The notes under the pieces: model-generated | Told to the model about the DNA's origin: nothing | Database searches by the model: none | What the model saw: only the letters and a program-made list of their open reading frames with translations | Translations under genes and position numbers: made by a program | Part shown: piece by piece, positions 43,751-54,017 of the stretch | Numbering within the stretch: position 1 is the first letter of the stretch | How the letters are laid out: every line of letters begins with the position of its first letter | DNA from: Lunatibacter salilacus | Lineage (GTDB): Bacteria; Bacteroidota; Bacteroidia; Cytophagales; Cyclobacteriaceae | Assembly (NCBI RefSeq): GCF_009797935.1 | Contig: NZ_VOLC01000009.1 | Coordinates: 1-64,000, forward strand | Length of the DNA: 64,000 bases | Direction of reading: 5' to 3'

Positions 43751-44635
43751 ATGACTTATTATAATCCCAAGGATTGGCTTTTAGGAATATTCCGACTACC
43801 GAAAGCTGACACATTTCGCAAATTAATTCCGACACTTTTGGTGATGTGCGTCTATTCCGGTGGAGTGGTGTATCTGGAAACAGAGTACTTAAAGCTATCC
43901 AAAAACAGCAATGCCAGCAATATAACGGTCATGCATACTTTGTTGGGTTTTGCCATTTCCATGTTGCTGGTGTTCCGGACCAATACTGCCTATGACCGCT
44001 GGTGGGAAGGAAGAAAACTATGGGGAGGCCTCGTCAACGTAAGCCGGAATCTTGCCATAAAAATATCGGTATTTCTTCCGGACGAAGATAAAGGGTCCCG
44101 AACTTTCTTTAGACAAGCAATTCCATTATATGCTTTTTCCCTCCAAAAACACCTCCAAAAAGAAAGCACCAAACTTCAGTTGGATGAGCATCCACACCCA
44201 GAATTACCTGTATTGGAGGGTCACCACCATGTTCCGATGAAGATTACCGAAAGTTTGATTTTTAAGATAAATCACCTTTATCTGAATAAGACAATATCCG
44301 GAGACCAACTTATCGTCCTTAAAGACGAAATGAATTCCTTTGCGGATATTTGTGGTGGATGTGAACGGATAAAGAACACGCCTATTCCTTTCAGCTACAG
44401 CTCTTTTATAAAAAAGTTTATATTTTTGTATGTAATAACCCTGCCTTTTGGTTTTGCATTTTCTCTGGGGTATATCACGATACCAGTAACCACTTTTATT
44501 TTTTATGTAATGGCAAGTTTGGAGCTTATAGCAGAAGAGATTGAAGATCCTTTTGGGCACGATGCGAACGACCTACCAATGCAAAAGATAGCCGAAAATA
44601 TCCAGCGAAATGTCCAGGATATATTAAAAGCCTAG
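43751..44635 (+). CDS. Bestrophin-family anion channel
   Basis: A 294-residue inner-membrane protein of the bestrophin (UPF0187) family, which forms pentameric ion channels. Hydrophobic segments lie at about 25-45, 58-80, 215-235 and 240-260. The family signatures are LVFRTNTAYDRWWEGRKLWG, the PFSYSSFIKKFIFLYVITLP segment, and EDPFGHDANDLPM near the end. The family is known for chloride or cation flow across the membrane; the ion here is not determined. Confidence 0.93.
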   Translation: MTYYNPKDWLLGIFRLPKADTFRKLIPTLLVMCVYSGGVVYLETEYLKLSKNSNASNITVMHTLLGFAISMLLVFRTNTAYDRWWEGRKLWGGLVNVSRNLAIKISVFLPDEDKGSRTFFRQAIPLYAFSLQKHLQKESTKLQLDEHPHPELPVLEGHHHVPMKITESLIFKINHLYLNKTISGDQLIVLKDEMNSFADICGGCERIKNTPIPFSYSSFIKKFIFLYVITLPFGFAFSLGYITIPVTTFIFYVMASLELIAEEIEDPFGHDANDLPMQKIAENIQRNVQDILKA

Positions 44636-44709
44636 AGACTGCGGCTTTCGATTTCTTCAATGGACATTTGTCCAGTACTTAAAATTCTATAGAAATCTAA
44701 CAATACCCT

Positions 44710-45930
44710 TTATTGAGACTTTCCCCTAGCCAAAATCGGCAGGATACTTTCCACCTTCTCGTTTCGAATTCCATACATAAAATCATAGAGGTTTACGACA
44801 GGATCACAATGCGGTACAATTACCTCCAACTTATCCCCCACGCGGTAGGTTTTATTGGCATTTTCAAAGCTAATGGTCCCGTACTCATCCGAACCGGCAT
44901 TGTACAAAAAATCGGGTTCGCCGACTACCCATCCGGTGGGCTTATTTAATGTAAAGGATTTAGCTCCCGAGTCCGTAACCAGCCGATTGGGGTAATTTGC
45001 ATTGATGATGGTAGTTAACACGGTCAACGATGCCTCAAAATCGTCGAACCGATCCTCATTTTTTGCTCCTCCGATTTCCAGGTATTGACAGTCCATAAAG
45101 ACATAACTACCCACCTGACCATCCGTAAATCCCGGGATTTCGTGCATCATGTCATAGGTGCCTGTTCCACCCCCACTGAAAATCTCCAGATTTAATCCGG
45201 AGCTTTTTATCAGTTCGTAGCTCTCGACGACGGGTTCAAACGTTTTAAAGGCCCTCGTTTTCCTTGCTTTGAAACCTTTGACATGCTGCACTCCGCCGTC
45301 ATAGGCCAAAATTCCCCTAAAACGAAGATTGGGAAGCTTATCTACGAGCTGTGCTAATGCAAGGGCAGGCTCACCTGCGGGAACACCCGAACGCTTGATC
45401 ACATCTATATCCACCACCACATCGGCAATGATACCGGCGGCTTTGGCCGCATCCTGTAGGTCTTGGGCATTTTGTGGGTTGTCCACTGCCTGTATAAAGC
45501 CGGGATATTTTTTCCTTATCTCCATGGCTTTGATGATCTTGGGTTTGGTCACGTTTACCCCCGTCATAAGCACGTTGGAAATGCCGTTCTCCAACATAAC
45601 CTCCGATTCGGAAAGTTTGGCCGCACATACCCCCACCGCTCCTGCATCAATCTGCATCTTCGCGATCGCTGGACATTTATGGGTCTTCACATGGGGTCGC
45701 ACCCCCACTCTTGTGCCAGCCAAGGGAGCGGAAACCGCTTTTAAATTAAATTCCAGCTTGTCCAAATCCAACAACAAAGCCGGACTATCCAAATCCCATT
45801 TTGATTTGCCAATTTCGGCTGACAGCGCATCGGGAAGTTGGGAAGCATGAAGCTTGGGAGACCAGAGCATGGCCGCACCGGCGACAGCAGAAGTTTGTAG
45901 AAATTTGCGGCGGTTGAATGTAGATGACAT
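44710..45930 (-). CDS. Tat-exported D-threonine aldolase-like PLP enzyme
   Basis: A 406-residue protein with a twin-arginine signal (NRRKFLQTSAVAGAAML) and the alanine-racemase-like TIM barrel of D-threonine aldolase and D-serine dehydratase. The cofactor Lys is in RPHVKTHKCPAIAKMQ and barrel motifs include DIDVIKRSGVPAG and FSGGGTGTYD. The C-terminal metal site is VIVPHCDPVVNLYDF with His, Cys or Asp ligands. The family splits D-3-hydroxy amino acids; the substrate here is inferred only. Export by Tat makes a periplasmic scavenging role likely. Confidence 0.85.
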   Translation of the reverse strand: MSSTFNRRKFLQTSAVAGAAMLWSPKLHASQLPDALSAEIGKSKWDLDSPALLLDLDKLEFNLKAVSAPLAGTRVGVRPHVKTHKCPAIAKMQIDAGAVGVCAAKLSESEVMLENGISNVLMTGVNVTKPKIIKAMEIRKKYPGFIQAVDNPQNAQDLQDAAKAAGIIADVVVDIDVIKRSGVPAGEPALALAQLVDKLPNLRFRGILAYDGGVQHVKGFKARKTRAFKTFEPVVESYELIKSSGLNLEIFSGGGTGTYDMMHEIPGFTDGQVGSYVFMDCQYLEIGGAKNEDRFDDFEASLTVLTTIINANYPNRLVTDSGAKSFTLNKPTGWVVGEPDFLYNAGSDEYGTISFENANKTYRVGDKLEVIVPHCDPVVNLYDFMYGIRNEKVESILPILARGKSQ

Positions 45931-46043
45931 CGGGGAGGAGTTAAGTGGTTGTTATCGATTCTAAATTTAAAAAAATAATCCAAAGAATCACTCAACTATA
46001 GCCAATTGGCGGTTTAATTTCCATAAAAGAATGGCCTAAATAA

Positions 46044-47234
46044 CTATTTTTTCAACTGACATAGAAACAGCCGATACACCTCACCTACTTTTGTCCCGAT
46101 CAAAAACTTTTCTCCACCGTCCTGCAAGCGGTATTTTTGTTTTAAATCCTCAGCCGATAAGGCATAATTACGGGTAAGTACATTGACTTTTCCATCAGGG
46201 ATTAGTTTCTTCAATTCTTTTTTTGGCTGCAATACTTCCTGTTCTATTTCAAATACCCGCGCGGGAATGCCCGATTGCACTTCCTTTGCCGTATATAGAT
46301 GGCTGTTGGGATGAAGCTTAGTTAGGGAAAAGCGTTTTGCAAATGCCTTGAATGCACCAGCCTTTAGGATAGCAGCATAGGGTTCGATTAATATAGCACC
46401 TAGTTCTCCTGAATCACTGGAAGCCATGGCTTCTTCTTCGTATGTAAAACTAAAGTTGGAATCCCCACTGGGATGGAGGTTCACACAGTGTATCTGGGGA
46501 CAGGAACTTTTTCCTTTTTCCTTCCAAGAAAGAAGCACTTCCTTCACCTCATTCTTAACAGAAACCACCCATACTTGCTGAATATATGGCAATTCCATCA
46601 ATGCCTGTTTGATATCCAACATGGGAGAGGCTTTGACGAGGATTTCGGAAGCTTTGGAAGTTATCAAGTTCCAAGTGCCAATAATGTCCGGTTCGCAATC
46701 GGATAGCTTATAGAGTTTTTGATTGTGGTTTCCTCTTCTGGCTGGGTCAACATAAATCAAATCGACAGGCTTTGAAACCTGCTGAAGATATTCAATGGAA
46801 TCACCCACATGTATCTGAAACCTGCCGGGTGCTAGGAGATTAAAATTATAACCTGTGATGGCAGCTAATTCGGGGTTCCGTTCGCAATAGATGGCTGTCT
46901 GGAATTTTTCTGAGAAAAAAAAACTGTCTATGCCCGCACCCCCAGTCAGATCGATCATTTTCTCACCGCCCACGAGTCCTGCTTTAAATTTCGCTGTTTC
47001 TTCTGATGAACTTTGCTCAAGAGAAATGCCGGACGGAAAGATGACTTTCCGGTGGGAAACCCACGTGGGCAGTTTTTTTTGAATCTTTTGACGTGCTTGG
47101 ATTTGTTGGATTGCTGCCTTTATGTCAAAATTCGTTTTTCCCTGATGGGTTAAAAGCAATTGTGCAGGATCTCCATTCAGGTGATCCTGCACAAATTGAA
47201 ATAATTCTTCCGTATAGATTTCAGACAAATTCAA
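46044..47234 (-). CDS. SAM-dependent methyltransferase, THUMP-like
   Basis: A 396-residue protein with a helical N-terminus, a Rossmann methyltransferase core (DLTGGAGIDSFFFSEKF as the SAM loop near residues 95-111, VDLIYVDPARRG as the motif IV-like site) and a C-terminal THUMP-like domain (FEIEQEVLQPKKELKKL). It probably modifies an RNA or a protein, with the target unknown. It is one base downstream of asd on the same strand, so the two are co-transcribed. Confidence 0.85.
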   Translation of the reverse strand: MNLSEIYTEELFQFVQDHLNGDPAQLLLTHQGKTNFDIKAAIQQIQARQKIQKKLPTWVSHRKVIFPSGISLEQSSSEETAKFKAGLVGGEKMIDLTGGAGIDSFFFSEKFQTAIYCERNPELAAITGYNFNLLAPGRFQIHVGDSIEYLQQVSKPVDLIYVDPARRGNHNQKLYKLSDCEPDIIGTWNLITSKASEILVKASPMLDIKQALMELPYIQQVWVVSVKNEVKEVLLSWKEKGKSSCPQIHCVNLHPSGDSNFSFTYEEEAMASSDSGELGAILIEPYAAILKAGAFKAFAKRFSLTKLHPNSHLYTAKEVQSGIPARVFEIEQEVLQPKKELKKLIPDGKVNVLTRNYALSAEDLKQKYRLQDGGEKFLIGTKVGEVYRLFLCQLKK

Positions 47235-47235
47235 C

Positions 47236-48225
47236 TTAGACCAAGCTATGTTCCATCAAATAGGAGGCAATCTGCACGGCGTTGGTAGCTGCTCCTTTTC
47301 GCAGGTTATCGGCAACGACCCACATGTTAAGGGTGTTCGGCTGGCTTTCGTCTCTTCTTAGACGTCCCACAAATACCTCGTCTTTTTTATGCGCGTTCAT
47401 AGGCATGGGGTAAAGGTTCTTGGATGGATCATCCTGAACGATAACTCCCGGAGTTTTTGAAAGCAATTCACGGACTTCAGTAAGGTCAAAATCCTTTTTG
47501 AACTCAACATTAATTGACTCTGAATGCCCTCCCATAACGGGAATTCGTACAGTGGTCGCAGTTACCTCTATAGACTGATCTTCAAAAATCTTCTTCGTTT
47601 CGTTGATCATTTTCATTTCTTCCTTGGTGTATCCGTTGTCCTGGAATACATCAATATGCGGCAATACATTCAAATCGATTTTATACGGATAGACCATCTC
47701 TGCCTTTTCTCCGGCACGTTCCGCCATCATTTGGTCTACGGCTGCCTTGCCTGTGCCGGTAACAGACTGGTAGGTGGAAACTACGATACGCTTGATGCCA
47801 TATTTTTCCCTCAAGGGAGCTAATGCGAGCACCATCTGTATGGTAGAGCAGTTTGGATTTGCGATGATTCGGTCATCGATGCGTAGCGATTTGCCGTTGA
47901 TTTCCGGCACGACCAACTTTTTGGAAGGATCCATTCTCCAGGCGGAGGAATTGTCAATCACAATTGTCCCTACCTCCGCAAACTTCGGAGCCCACTCCAA
48001 TGAGGTTCCCCCTCCGGCAGAAAAGATGGCAATGTCCGGTTTTTCCGCTACTGCCTGACTTAATCCAATGACCGTAAATTCCTTACCTTTATAGGTGATT
48101 TTCTTTCCTGCGGACCGCTCACTGGCGACCAGTAGCAATTCGCTAAATGGGAAATTGTGCTCTTCCAGCACTTCTAGGATTTCTGAGCCCACCAATCCAG
48201 TGGCTCCGACTACGGCTAGTTTCAT
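47236..48225 (-). CDS. asd: Aspartate-semialdehyde dehydrogenase
   Basis: A 329-residue NADPH-dependent enzyme making aspartate semialdehyde for lysine, threonine, methionine and cell-wall diaminopimelate. The NADP loop is GATGLVG at 7-13. The catalytic Cys126 is in NPNCSTIQMV, and the active His is in GGHSESINVEF. The length is that of the standard bacterial form. It heads a two-gene unit with the methyltransferase, and its upstream gap is full of hairpin repeats. Confidence 0.97.
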   Translation of the reverse strand: MKLAVVGATGLVGSEILEVLEEHNFPFSELLLVASERSAGKKITYKGKEFTVIGLSQAVAEKPDIAIFSAGGGTSLEWAPKFAEVGTIVIDNSSAWRMDPSKKLVVPEINGKSLRIDDRIIANPNCSTIQMVLALAPLREKYGIKRIVVSTYQSVTGTGKAAVDQMMAERAGEKAEMVYPYKIDLNVLPHIDVFQDNGYTKEEMKMINETKKIFEDQSIEVTATTVRIPVMGGHSESINVEFKKDFDLTEVRELLSKTPGVIVQDDPSKNLYPMPMNAHKKDEVFVGRLRRDESQPNTLNMWVVADNLRKGAATNAVQIASYLMEHSLV

Positions 48226-48267
48226 GTGTTTATATTTTTATAATTGTTTATGTTAATTTTTTGAAAA

Positions 48268-48606
48268 GAACCACAGAGGACACGGAGGTAACACAGAGAA
48301 TTATTTAAAAACACTTTGTGCGCTTTGTGCCTACTTTGCGTCCTTCGTGGTCATTTCTTAAAGGGAACCACAGAGGACACGAAGGTAACACGAAGGACAC
48401 TGAGAATTTTCTGAAAAACTCTGTGCTCTTGTGTCCTTAGTGGTCTATAATTCATGCATTTCACTTAAATTAACCTCTAGATAATGTTTCCCCCAAAGTC
48501 AATTTTCGAATAGAACCACATAGAACTGGGAGGTAACGCAGAGGACACGGAGATTTTTTTAAAAAACTCTGTGCTCTTTGTGCCTTCTTTGAGTCCTTTG
48601 TGGTCT
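48268..48606. repeat. Three ~85-bp hairpin repeats
   Basis: Copies at 48,268-48,351, 48,364-48,445 and 48,512-48,606 each read aaccacagaggacac on the left and a partial complement (gtgtccttagtggt or similar) on the right, with ctctgtgctctttgtg in the middle. Each can fold into a long imperfect hairpin. They occupy most of the 433-bp divergent gap between asd and the lamin-tail protein gene. No coding potential is seen. Confidence 0.8.
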
Positions 48607-48658
48607 CTTTTTTTTACCAAGTATGGTTTTTACTTATATTTATTCTTAAATTAACCTC

Positions 48659-51600
48659 ATGAAAGCCTTGTTTTTTGTATGGGGTTTTTTTGCTTTTTCC
48701 ATACTAGGTTTTAAACTTTTGCCTAAAACCGAAACGTTGGCGCTTCAGGATTTTGAAAGCAATTTTGTAATAACGGATTATCCTGAAGAATTTTTACCCG
48801 GTTGGTCAGCCAACGAAGTACGCTCAGGTACATCGCGGGTTTTCCGTGCCCAGGGAAAAGGCATTAACGCCTCCACCGCCTTGGGAGTTCAGACCATAGG
48901 CAGTTTCGATGCGCAAATTTATATAAAAACATCCACTATTGGACTGAAAAGCAATAGAATTTCCTTTTGGGCCAGAACAGAACGTAACGGAAGCGGCAAT
49001 AGGCCTGTGAACCTTGCCTATTCCTTTAGTTTTCCTCCCCAGCAAAATTCGTCGGAGAAATTCCCCATTGGTGACTCGGCTAGTTTTCCAAACGCGGATA
49101 CCGAATACCGGGAATTTGAATTATTTATTCCTGAGGGTTTTATGGAGCAGGAAGGTATTATTATCCATTTAGAAGTGAATTATGGGGAAGGGGGCGGCAG
49201 TGCGGCGAGGTTTTATATGGATGACTGGGTTTTTCATGGAGCGGAAGATGCAGATGATGTCGACATACCCGAAACTTCACCTGAGGAAGAATTGCCATTG
49301 GCAATCACGGGTATTCAGCAGGTAGATGAATATTCCTTAGAAGTAATCTTCAACCAGCCCATTCAAGAACCGACAGGAGGATTAATACTTTCCAATGGTT
49401 ATGGAGCTCCGACATCTGTCCAATTGTCGGAAGAAAGACTATCCCTATCTTTTGAAGATTATCTCTATTCCAATACATATCAGCTGGAGTTGGAACGGGT
49501 ACAGGTAGCCAATAAAGAGTTAACATTGGAGAATGCAGCTTACTCATTTGAAATCAATTTTCCCACTCCGGTTGGGGCGGTTATCATCAATGAGTTTATG
49601 GCAGATCCAAATCCCAAGTCTCTGAGCCCTCCCCAATCAGCTTTGCCAACAGCTGCAAATGATGAATATATAGAATTATATAACCGGATGGACAAGCCCA
49701 TTCGTGTAAAGGATTTCACATATAATGGAGGGATAATAGAAGACGCCGTTATTCCACCAACCTCCCTCTTGCTGCTAGCGGCGGCTTCGAAGAAGGAAAC
49801 CTTTAGCAGTTTTGGAACAGCCGCTTCAGTAGCTCCATTCCGTGCCCTACCCAATTCCTCGGGGGAGATAATTCTTGCGGATCCTTTTGGAAATGTAATA
49901 GATAGTCTCAGTTATGATACCTCTTGGTATCAGCATGCCCAGAAATCACAAGGCGGTTGGTCTCTGGAACGAATCAATCCCCAGCAATCCTGTAGTGATT
50001 CCTTCAACTGGAAGGCTAGCGAATCGGCTACGGGTGGAACCCCAGGCAGCCAAAACTCACTATATTCCTTGGAACCTGACGATCGTCCTTTTGACATTAT
50101 CCGTCTCATTCCAATTAGCGACAACAAGCTGGAAATTTCCTTTTCCAAATTGCTTCCTGAAACAGTATTGATTCTTGATGATATGACAATTGACGGTCAC
50201 GTCACCCACATTGATTCTGCTTCCCAAAATACAATTTGGCTAAACCTGGCAAATCAACTTATATCCGGAAAGAGACATGTTTTAAGTTTGGGAAGTTTCA
50301 CAGACTGCTATGGCCAAAATCCGAAATCAAGTGAGTATATCTTCGTTTACGACACGGATCCGCCTAAGCTACTACATGTGGGTGGACTTGCGCCCAATGA
50401 AGTTCGGCTATATTATGACGAAGCCTTGAGGCCAAATTCCGTGGACAAATCTTCCTCTTTTGAAATTGAGTCCTTTCAGGGAGAAATTACCCAGGTAATC
50501 CAATCTAGTGAATATCAATTAACGTTGATTCTGAACCGACCTTTACAGCTTGATAGTTCCTATGTATTGATAGTTGAAGGAGTTGCGGATACCTTTGGAA
50601 ATGTGCAGCCAAGGACTGTTTTTCCTTTTTATTGGGAAGACGGGTTGGACTCGGTTTATTTTGCCTCCCCGACCTCCCTGTTTGTCAAGTTTGATCAGCC
50701 GGTTAACGCTGACAGTGCCCGTCTTAGGCGCAATTATTTCCTTAACCGGAACCTCGGAACTCCAAACGTGGTACTTCCCGAACCCGACGATCCCACCACC
50801 TTTCAATTGTTTTATGAGCAACAATTTCCTACAAATCTACCAATAGAGGTGCAAGTGACAGGTATGGTTTCCGAGGAGGGGAAATATCTAAGTACGCATA
50901 AAAGATCCTTTACTTGGGATACAAGGGCTATTGCGATCAGTGAAATTCAGGTGTTGGATAGTACTTCCCTGAGGCTGATTTTTAATAAAGGATTGGATGA
51001 AAAATGGGTTAATATCCCTCAAAATTTCTTGGTGAACCAAGGAGTTGGAGTTCCGGATCGGATCTATCAACCAACCTCAAATATTCTTGAGTTATTCTTT
51101 AAAGATAGCTGGAAGCAACAAACTTCCTATCAAGTTAGCATAAAGGAACTCCGGGATTTATTTGGCCAAGCCATGACCCGAACCCTGAACGGAAGTTTTT
51201 TCTATGATACTACCCAGCCTATTCTCGATTCACTATTCTTGCTATCCCCTTATGAACTAGTGCTTCAGTCAAACAAACCGATTGCAGTCCCGGATTCAAT
51301 CCGGATAAACGGTCAATGGATGACCAATGTGGTACTCAAGGGGGATGATCAATTATTATTAACATCATCACTCCCTTGGAATGCAGGCTGGTTAGAAATT
51401 CTGATTCCAACGTTGGAAGATATATCAGGGAATATAGCCAAGGATTTGACGCTAAATTGGGACCACGGAAATGTTAGAATTTCATTTATTAAAATCATCC
51501 ACGAATCCAGTTTGGTGATAGGTTTTACAGATTATTTAGATCCGGTGACAAGTATCTTTGGAGATAGATACCAGATAAATAATAAATCGGCAAAGGAAGT

Positions 51601-53953
51601 TGAGTTACTGTCAAGCGGCTACGAAGTTCAACTCCAATTAGACCACCTATTAGTCGAGGGAGATTCACTTAGCTTAGAGGTAAGCGAGGTCCAGACTTTA
51701 TCTGAAAAAGCGGGTCAAAACCTAGTCTACCACACCGTTTATTCCGACTATATCTCCGATATTTGGGTGGAACAAGCCCAATTGATCAGAATAATCCAAG
51801 AGGTCCCCTTGTCGGAACAGAATCCTTTTTTCGGGGAGTTTGAATGGGTTGACGAAACGTTTGAAACAGAGGTATTGGTCAATCCCAGCCAACGAAACCA
51901 ATTTCAGTTAGTCCTTGACAGGGAACTCCCAAATGACCGAAACCTACAGCTTCGCATTCCGCCACGAATGGGCCGAAATGGAGCTTGGTTACCGGGAAGC
52001 CTTCGAACGCTCCGTTGGGACAATACGCCGCCAAAACTACAGTCAGTGGAGGCTTTGAGCGCAAATGAATTTGTCTTGCAATTTGATGAGATGCTAGATC
52101 CGGTATTGGCAGTAGTTCCAGGCTTTTATCAGATAAGCGGTCAATCTCCCTCTGAGGTTGTATTTGGGGAGGAAAAACATCTCGTAGTGCTGGTTTTTGA
52201 TGAAGCTTTTTCTGAGGTGGATTCCCTTACCCTTGTGATTGAGCAGATAGAGGATTTAAACCGGAATTCCGTTAATGAGATTCGGTATAAGTTTGAATTT
52301 TCACCCCCGCAGGCTCCATCGTTTCGGCAACTGATAATCAACGAAATAATGCCTGCCCCGAGGGCAGGCGGACTCTTACCAAATGCCGAATATGTGGAAT
52401 TGTATAATGCTTCCGATTATGAAATTCAACTAAGTGGACTGCGGTTTGGCAATTCCAGAACGTACACCACACTTGCAAGATCAACTCTGGCTCCAGGAGA
52501 ATTTATCATTCTTTGTCCTCAAAATCAAATAGCCGAATTCTCGAAATATGGCCGTGTAATTGGTTTGTCCCAGTGGCCTACTATGCTTAATGCCGGGGAT
52601 GAAATGTGGTTGGCAGATCCAAAGGGAAACTTGATAGACCGTGTGAAATATGATAACGGAACCTTTGGTAGTAGCAGTATCGCTCAGGGAGGGTTTAGCC
52701 TGGAAATAGTGAATCCCTTCTACCCCTGCGAGACTCCAGCGAATATCCGTCCCTCCCTAGCATCAGAACGGGGCACTCCCGGCCGGATAAATTCTGTATT
52801 TGATGGTACTCCCGACCGTATAGCTCCCCGATTACTAAAGGCCGAAGTATATGATTCCACCGAATTGTATATGACCTTTTCTAAACCAGTCACACCCCAA
52901 AATCTCCAATCCATTTTCCAAATAAATCCCCAACTGGAAGTGTCCGGCGTAAGGCTCGATGAGGAAAACCCCTATCGTATTTCACTCCAGTTCTCCGAAG
53001 AATTCGAATCTAATCAGGCGTATACTGTCACGGTATCAAACTGGAGGGATTGTTCGGGAAATTCGCTCGATCTGGCAGCTAATTTCTACACGTTCAAAAT
53101 TCCGGGGGTGGCGAAATCGGGAGACGTGGCACTAAACGAGATTTTGTTTAATCCAAAAACCGGAGCGCCGAAATTTGTGGAAATTTATAACTCCTCGAAT
53201 CAATATATCAACATGAAAAACTGGAAGCTGGCCAATATTGCCAATGGAGAAATTGCCAACAGAAGGGTTATCAGCTCCCAGGATTTAATTCTTGATCCAT
53301 TTAGTTTTCAAGTACTGACAACTGATGCGACAATTTTAGCGAGCCATTTTCCGAAAGGCAAAGCGGAAACCTTTTACCAGTTACCTTTACCCAGTTACCC
53401 TATCAGTAGCGGATCGGTAGTTTTATTAAATCCAGAAGAAGATCTTATCGAACAGTTTGACTACCACGAGCGGTTTCATCATTCGTTTTTACGGGAGTTT
53501 CGGGGAGTTTCCTTGGAGCGGTATGCACTGGATGCGCCCGCTAATGACCCCAAAAATTGGCACTCCGCCGCGGCTACTGAAGGCTATGCCACGCCGGGCT
53601 ATAGAAATTCGCAGGTTTATGATCCGGGTAACCTGGAAAAGGGCATTCATATCTCCCCTCAGGTTTTTATCCCAGATGCAGTCGGCGAAAAACCCTTTAC
53701 CACTATTTCCTATACCTTGGATCAACCCGGCTTTCTGGCAACCCTTCGCATCTTCAGCCCCAATGGGTTGTTGATTCAGGAGCTTTGCCAAAATGAAGTT
53801 TGGGGACAAGAGGGCTTCTATACCTGGGATGGAACTGACCAAAAGGGAAGGCGGGTAGGTGCCGGCTATTATATTGTTTGGGTGGAGATGTTTCACCCGG
53901 ACGGACGGGTGGAGCAAATTAAAAAAACCGTTGTCGTCGGGACTAAATTTTAA
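48659..53953 (+). CDS. Giant surface protein with three lamin-tail domains
   Basis: A 1,764-residue exported protein. A signal segment (1-19) is followed by a jelly-roll-like region (about 30-200) and many repeated Ig-like (SbsA/Big-type) modules. Three lamin-tail domains occur at about 303-410 (VIINEFMADPNPK), 1224-1330 (LIINEIMPAPRAG) and 1490-1590 (VALNEILFNPKTG). The C-terminus is a FlgD-like Ig domain (about 1680-1760; GFYTWDGTDQKGRRVGAGYY). Such proteins are found on Bacteroidetes surfaces and may bind or hold cell-wall or matrix components; the exact function is unknown. The hairpin repeats upstream are separate. Confidence 0.85.
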   Translation: MKALFFVWGFFAFSILGFKLLPKTETLALQDFESNFVITDYPEEFLPGWSANEVRSGTSRVFRAQGKGINASTALGVQTIGSFDAQIYIKTSTIGLKSNRISFWARTERNGSGNRPVNLAYSFSFPPQQNSSEKFPIGDSASFPNADTEYREFELFIPEGFMEQEGIIIHLEVNYGEGGGSAARFYMDDWVFHGAEDADDVDIPETSPEEELPLAITGIQQVDEYSLEVIFNQPIQEPTGGLILSNGYGAPTSVQLSEERLSLSFEDYLYSNTYQLELERVQVANKELTLENAAYSFEINFPTPVGAVIINEFMADPNPKSLSPPQSALPTAANDEYIELYNRMDKPIRVKDFTYNGGIIEDAVIPPTSLLLLAAASKKETFSSFGTAASVAPFRALPNSSGEIILADPFGNVIDSLSYDTSWYQHAQKSQGGWSLERINPQQSCSDSFNWKASESATGGTPGSQNSLYSLEPDDRPFDIIRLIPISDNKLEISFSKLLPETVLILDDMTIDGHVTHIDSASQNTIWLNLANQLISGKRHVLSLGSFTDCYGQNPKSSEYIFVYDTDPPKLLHVGGLAPNEVRLYYDEALRPNSVDKSSSFEIESFQGEITQVIQSSEYQLTLILNRPLQLDSSYVLIVEGVADTFGNVQPRTVFPFYWEDGLDSVYFASPTSLFVKFDQPVNADSARLRRNYFLNRNLGTPNVVLPEPDDPTTFQLFYEQQFPTNLPIEVQVTGMVSEEGKYLSTHKRSFTWDTRAIAISEIQVLDSTSLRLIFNKGLDEKWVNIPQNFLVNQGVGVPDRIYQPTSNILELFFKDSWKQQTSYQVSIKELRDLFGQAMTRTLNGSFFYDTTQPILDSLFLLSPYELVLQSNKPIAVPDSIRINGQWMTNVVLKGDDQLLLTSSLPWNAGWLEILIPTLEDISGNIAKDLTLNWDHGNVRISFIKIIHESSLVIGFTDYLDPVTSIFGDRYQINNKSAKEVELLSSGYEVQLQLDHLLVEGDSLSLEVSEVQTLSEKAGQNLVYHTVYSDYISDIWVEQAQLIRIIQEVPLSEQNPFFGEFEWVDETFETEVLVNPSQRNQFQLVLDRELPNDRNLQLRIPPRMGRNGAWLPGSLRTLRWDNTPPKLQSVEALSANEFVLQFDEMLDPVLAVVPGFYQISGQSPSEVVFGEEKHLVVLVFDEAFSEVDSLTLVIEQIEDLNRNSVNEIRYKFEFSPPQAPSFRQLIINEIMPAPRAGGLLPNAEYVELYNASDYEIQLSGLRFGNSRTYTTLARSTLAPGEFIILCPQNQIAEFSKYGRVIGLSQWPTMLNAGDEMWLADPKGNLIDRVKYDNGTFGSSSIAQGGFSLEIVNPFYPCETPANIRPSLASERGTPGRINSVFDGTPDRIAPRLLKAEVYDSTELYMTFSKPVTPQNLQSIFQINPQLEVSGVRLDEENPYRISLQFSEEFESNQAYTVTVSNWRDCSGNSLDLAANFYTFKIPGVAKSGDVALNEILFNPKTGAPKFVEIYNSSNQYINMKNWKLANIANGEIANRRVISSQDLILDPFSFQVLTTDATILASHFPKGKAETFYQLPLPSYPISSGSVVLLNPEEDLIEQFDYHERFHHSFLREFRGVSLERYALDAPANDPKNWHSAAATEGYATPGYRNSQVYDPGNLEKGIHISPQVFIPDAVGEKPFTTISYTLDQPGFLATLRIFSPNGLLIQELCQNEVWGQEGFYTWDGTDQKGRRVGAGYYIVWVEMFHPDGRVEQIKKTVVVGTKF

Positions 53954-54017
53954 CAGTGGAGCCTAATCTTTCCTATTTTTTTGTACTTTCGGCATGATAT
54001 CCGGCAATCAACCCACT

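Noticed and set aside
48268-48606. CRISPR array
   Set aside because: The repeats are imperfect hairpins with irregular spacing; there are no unique spacers and no cas genes.
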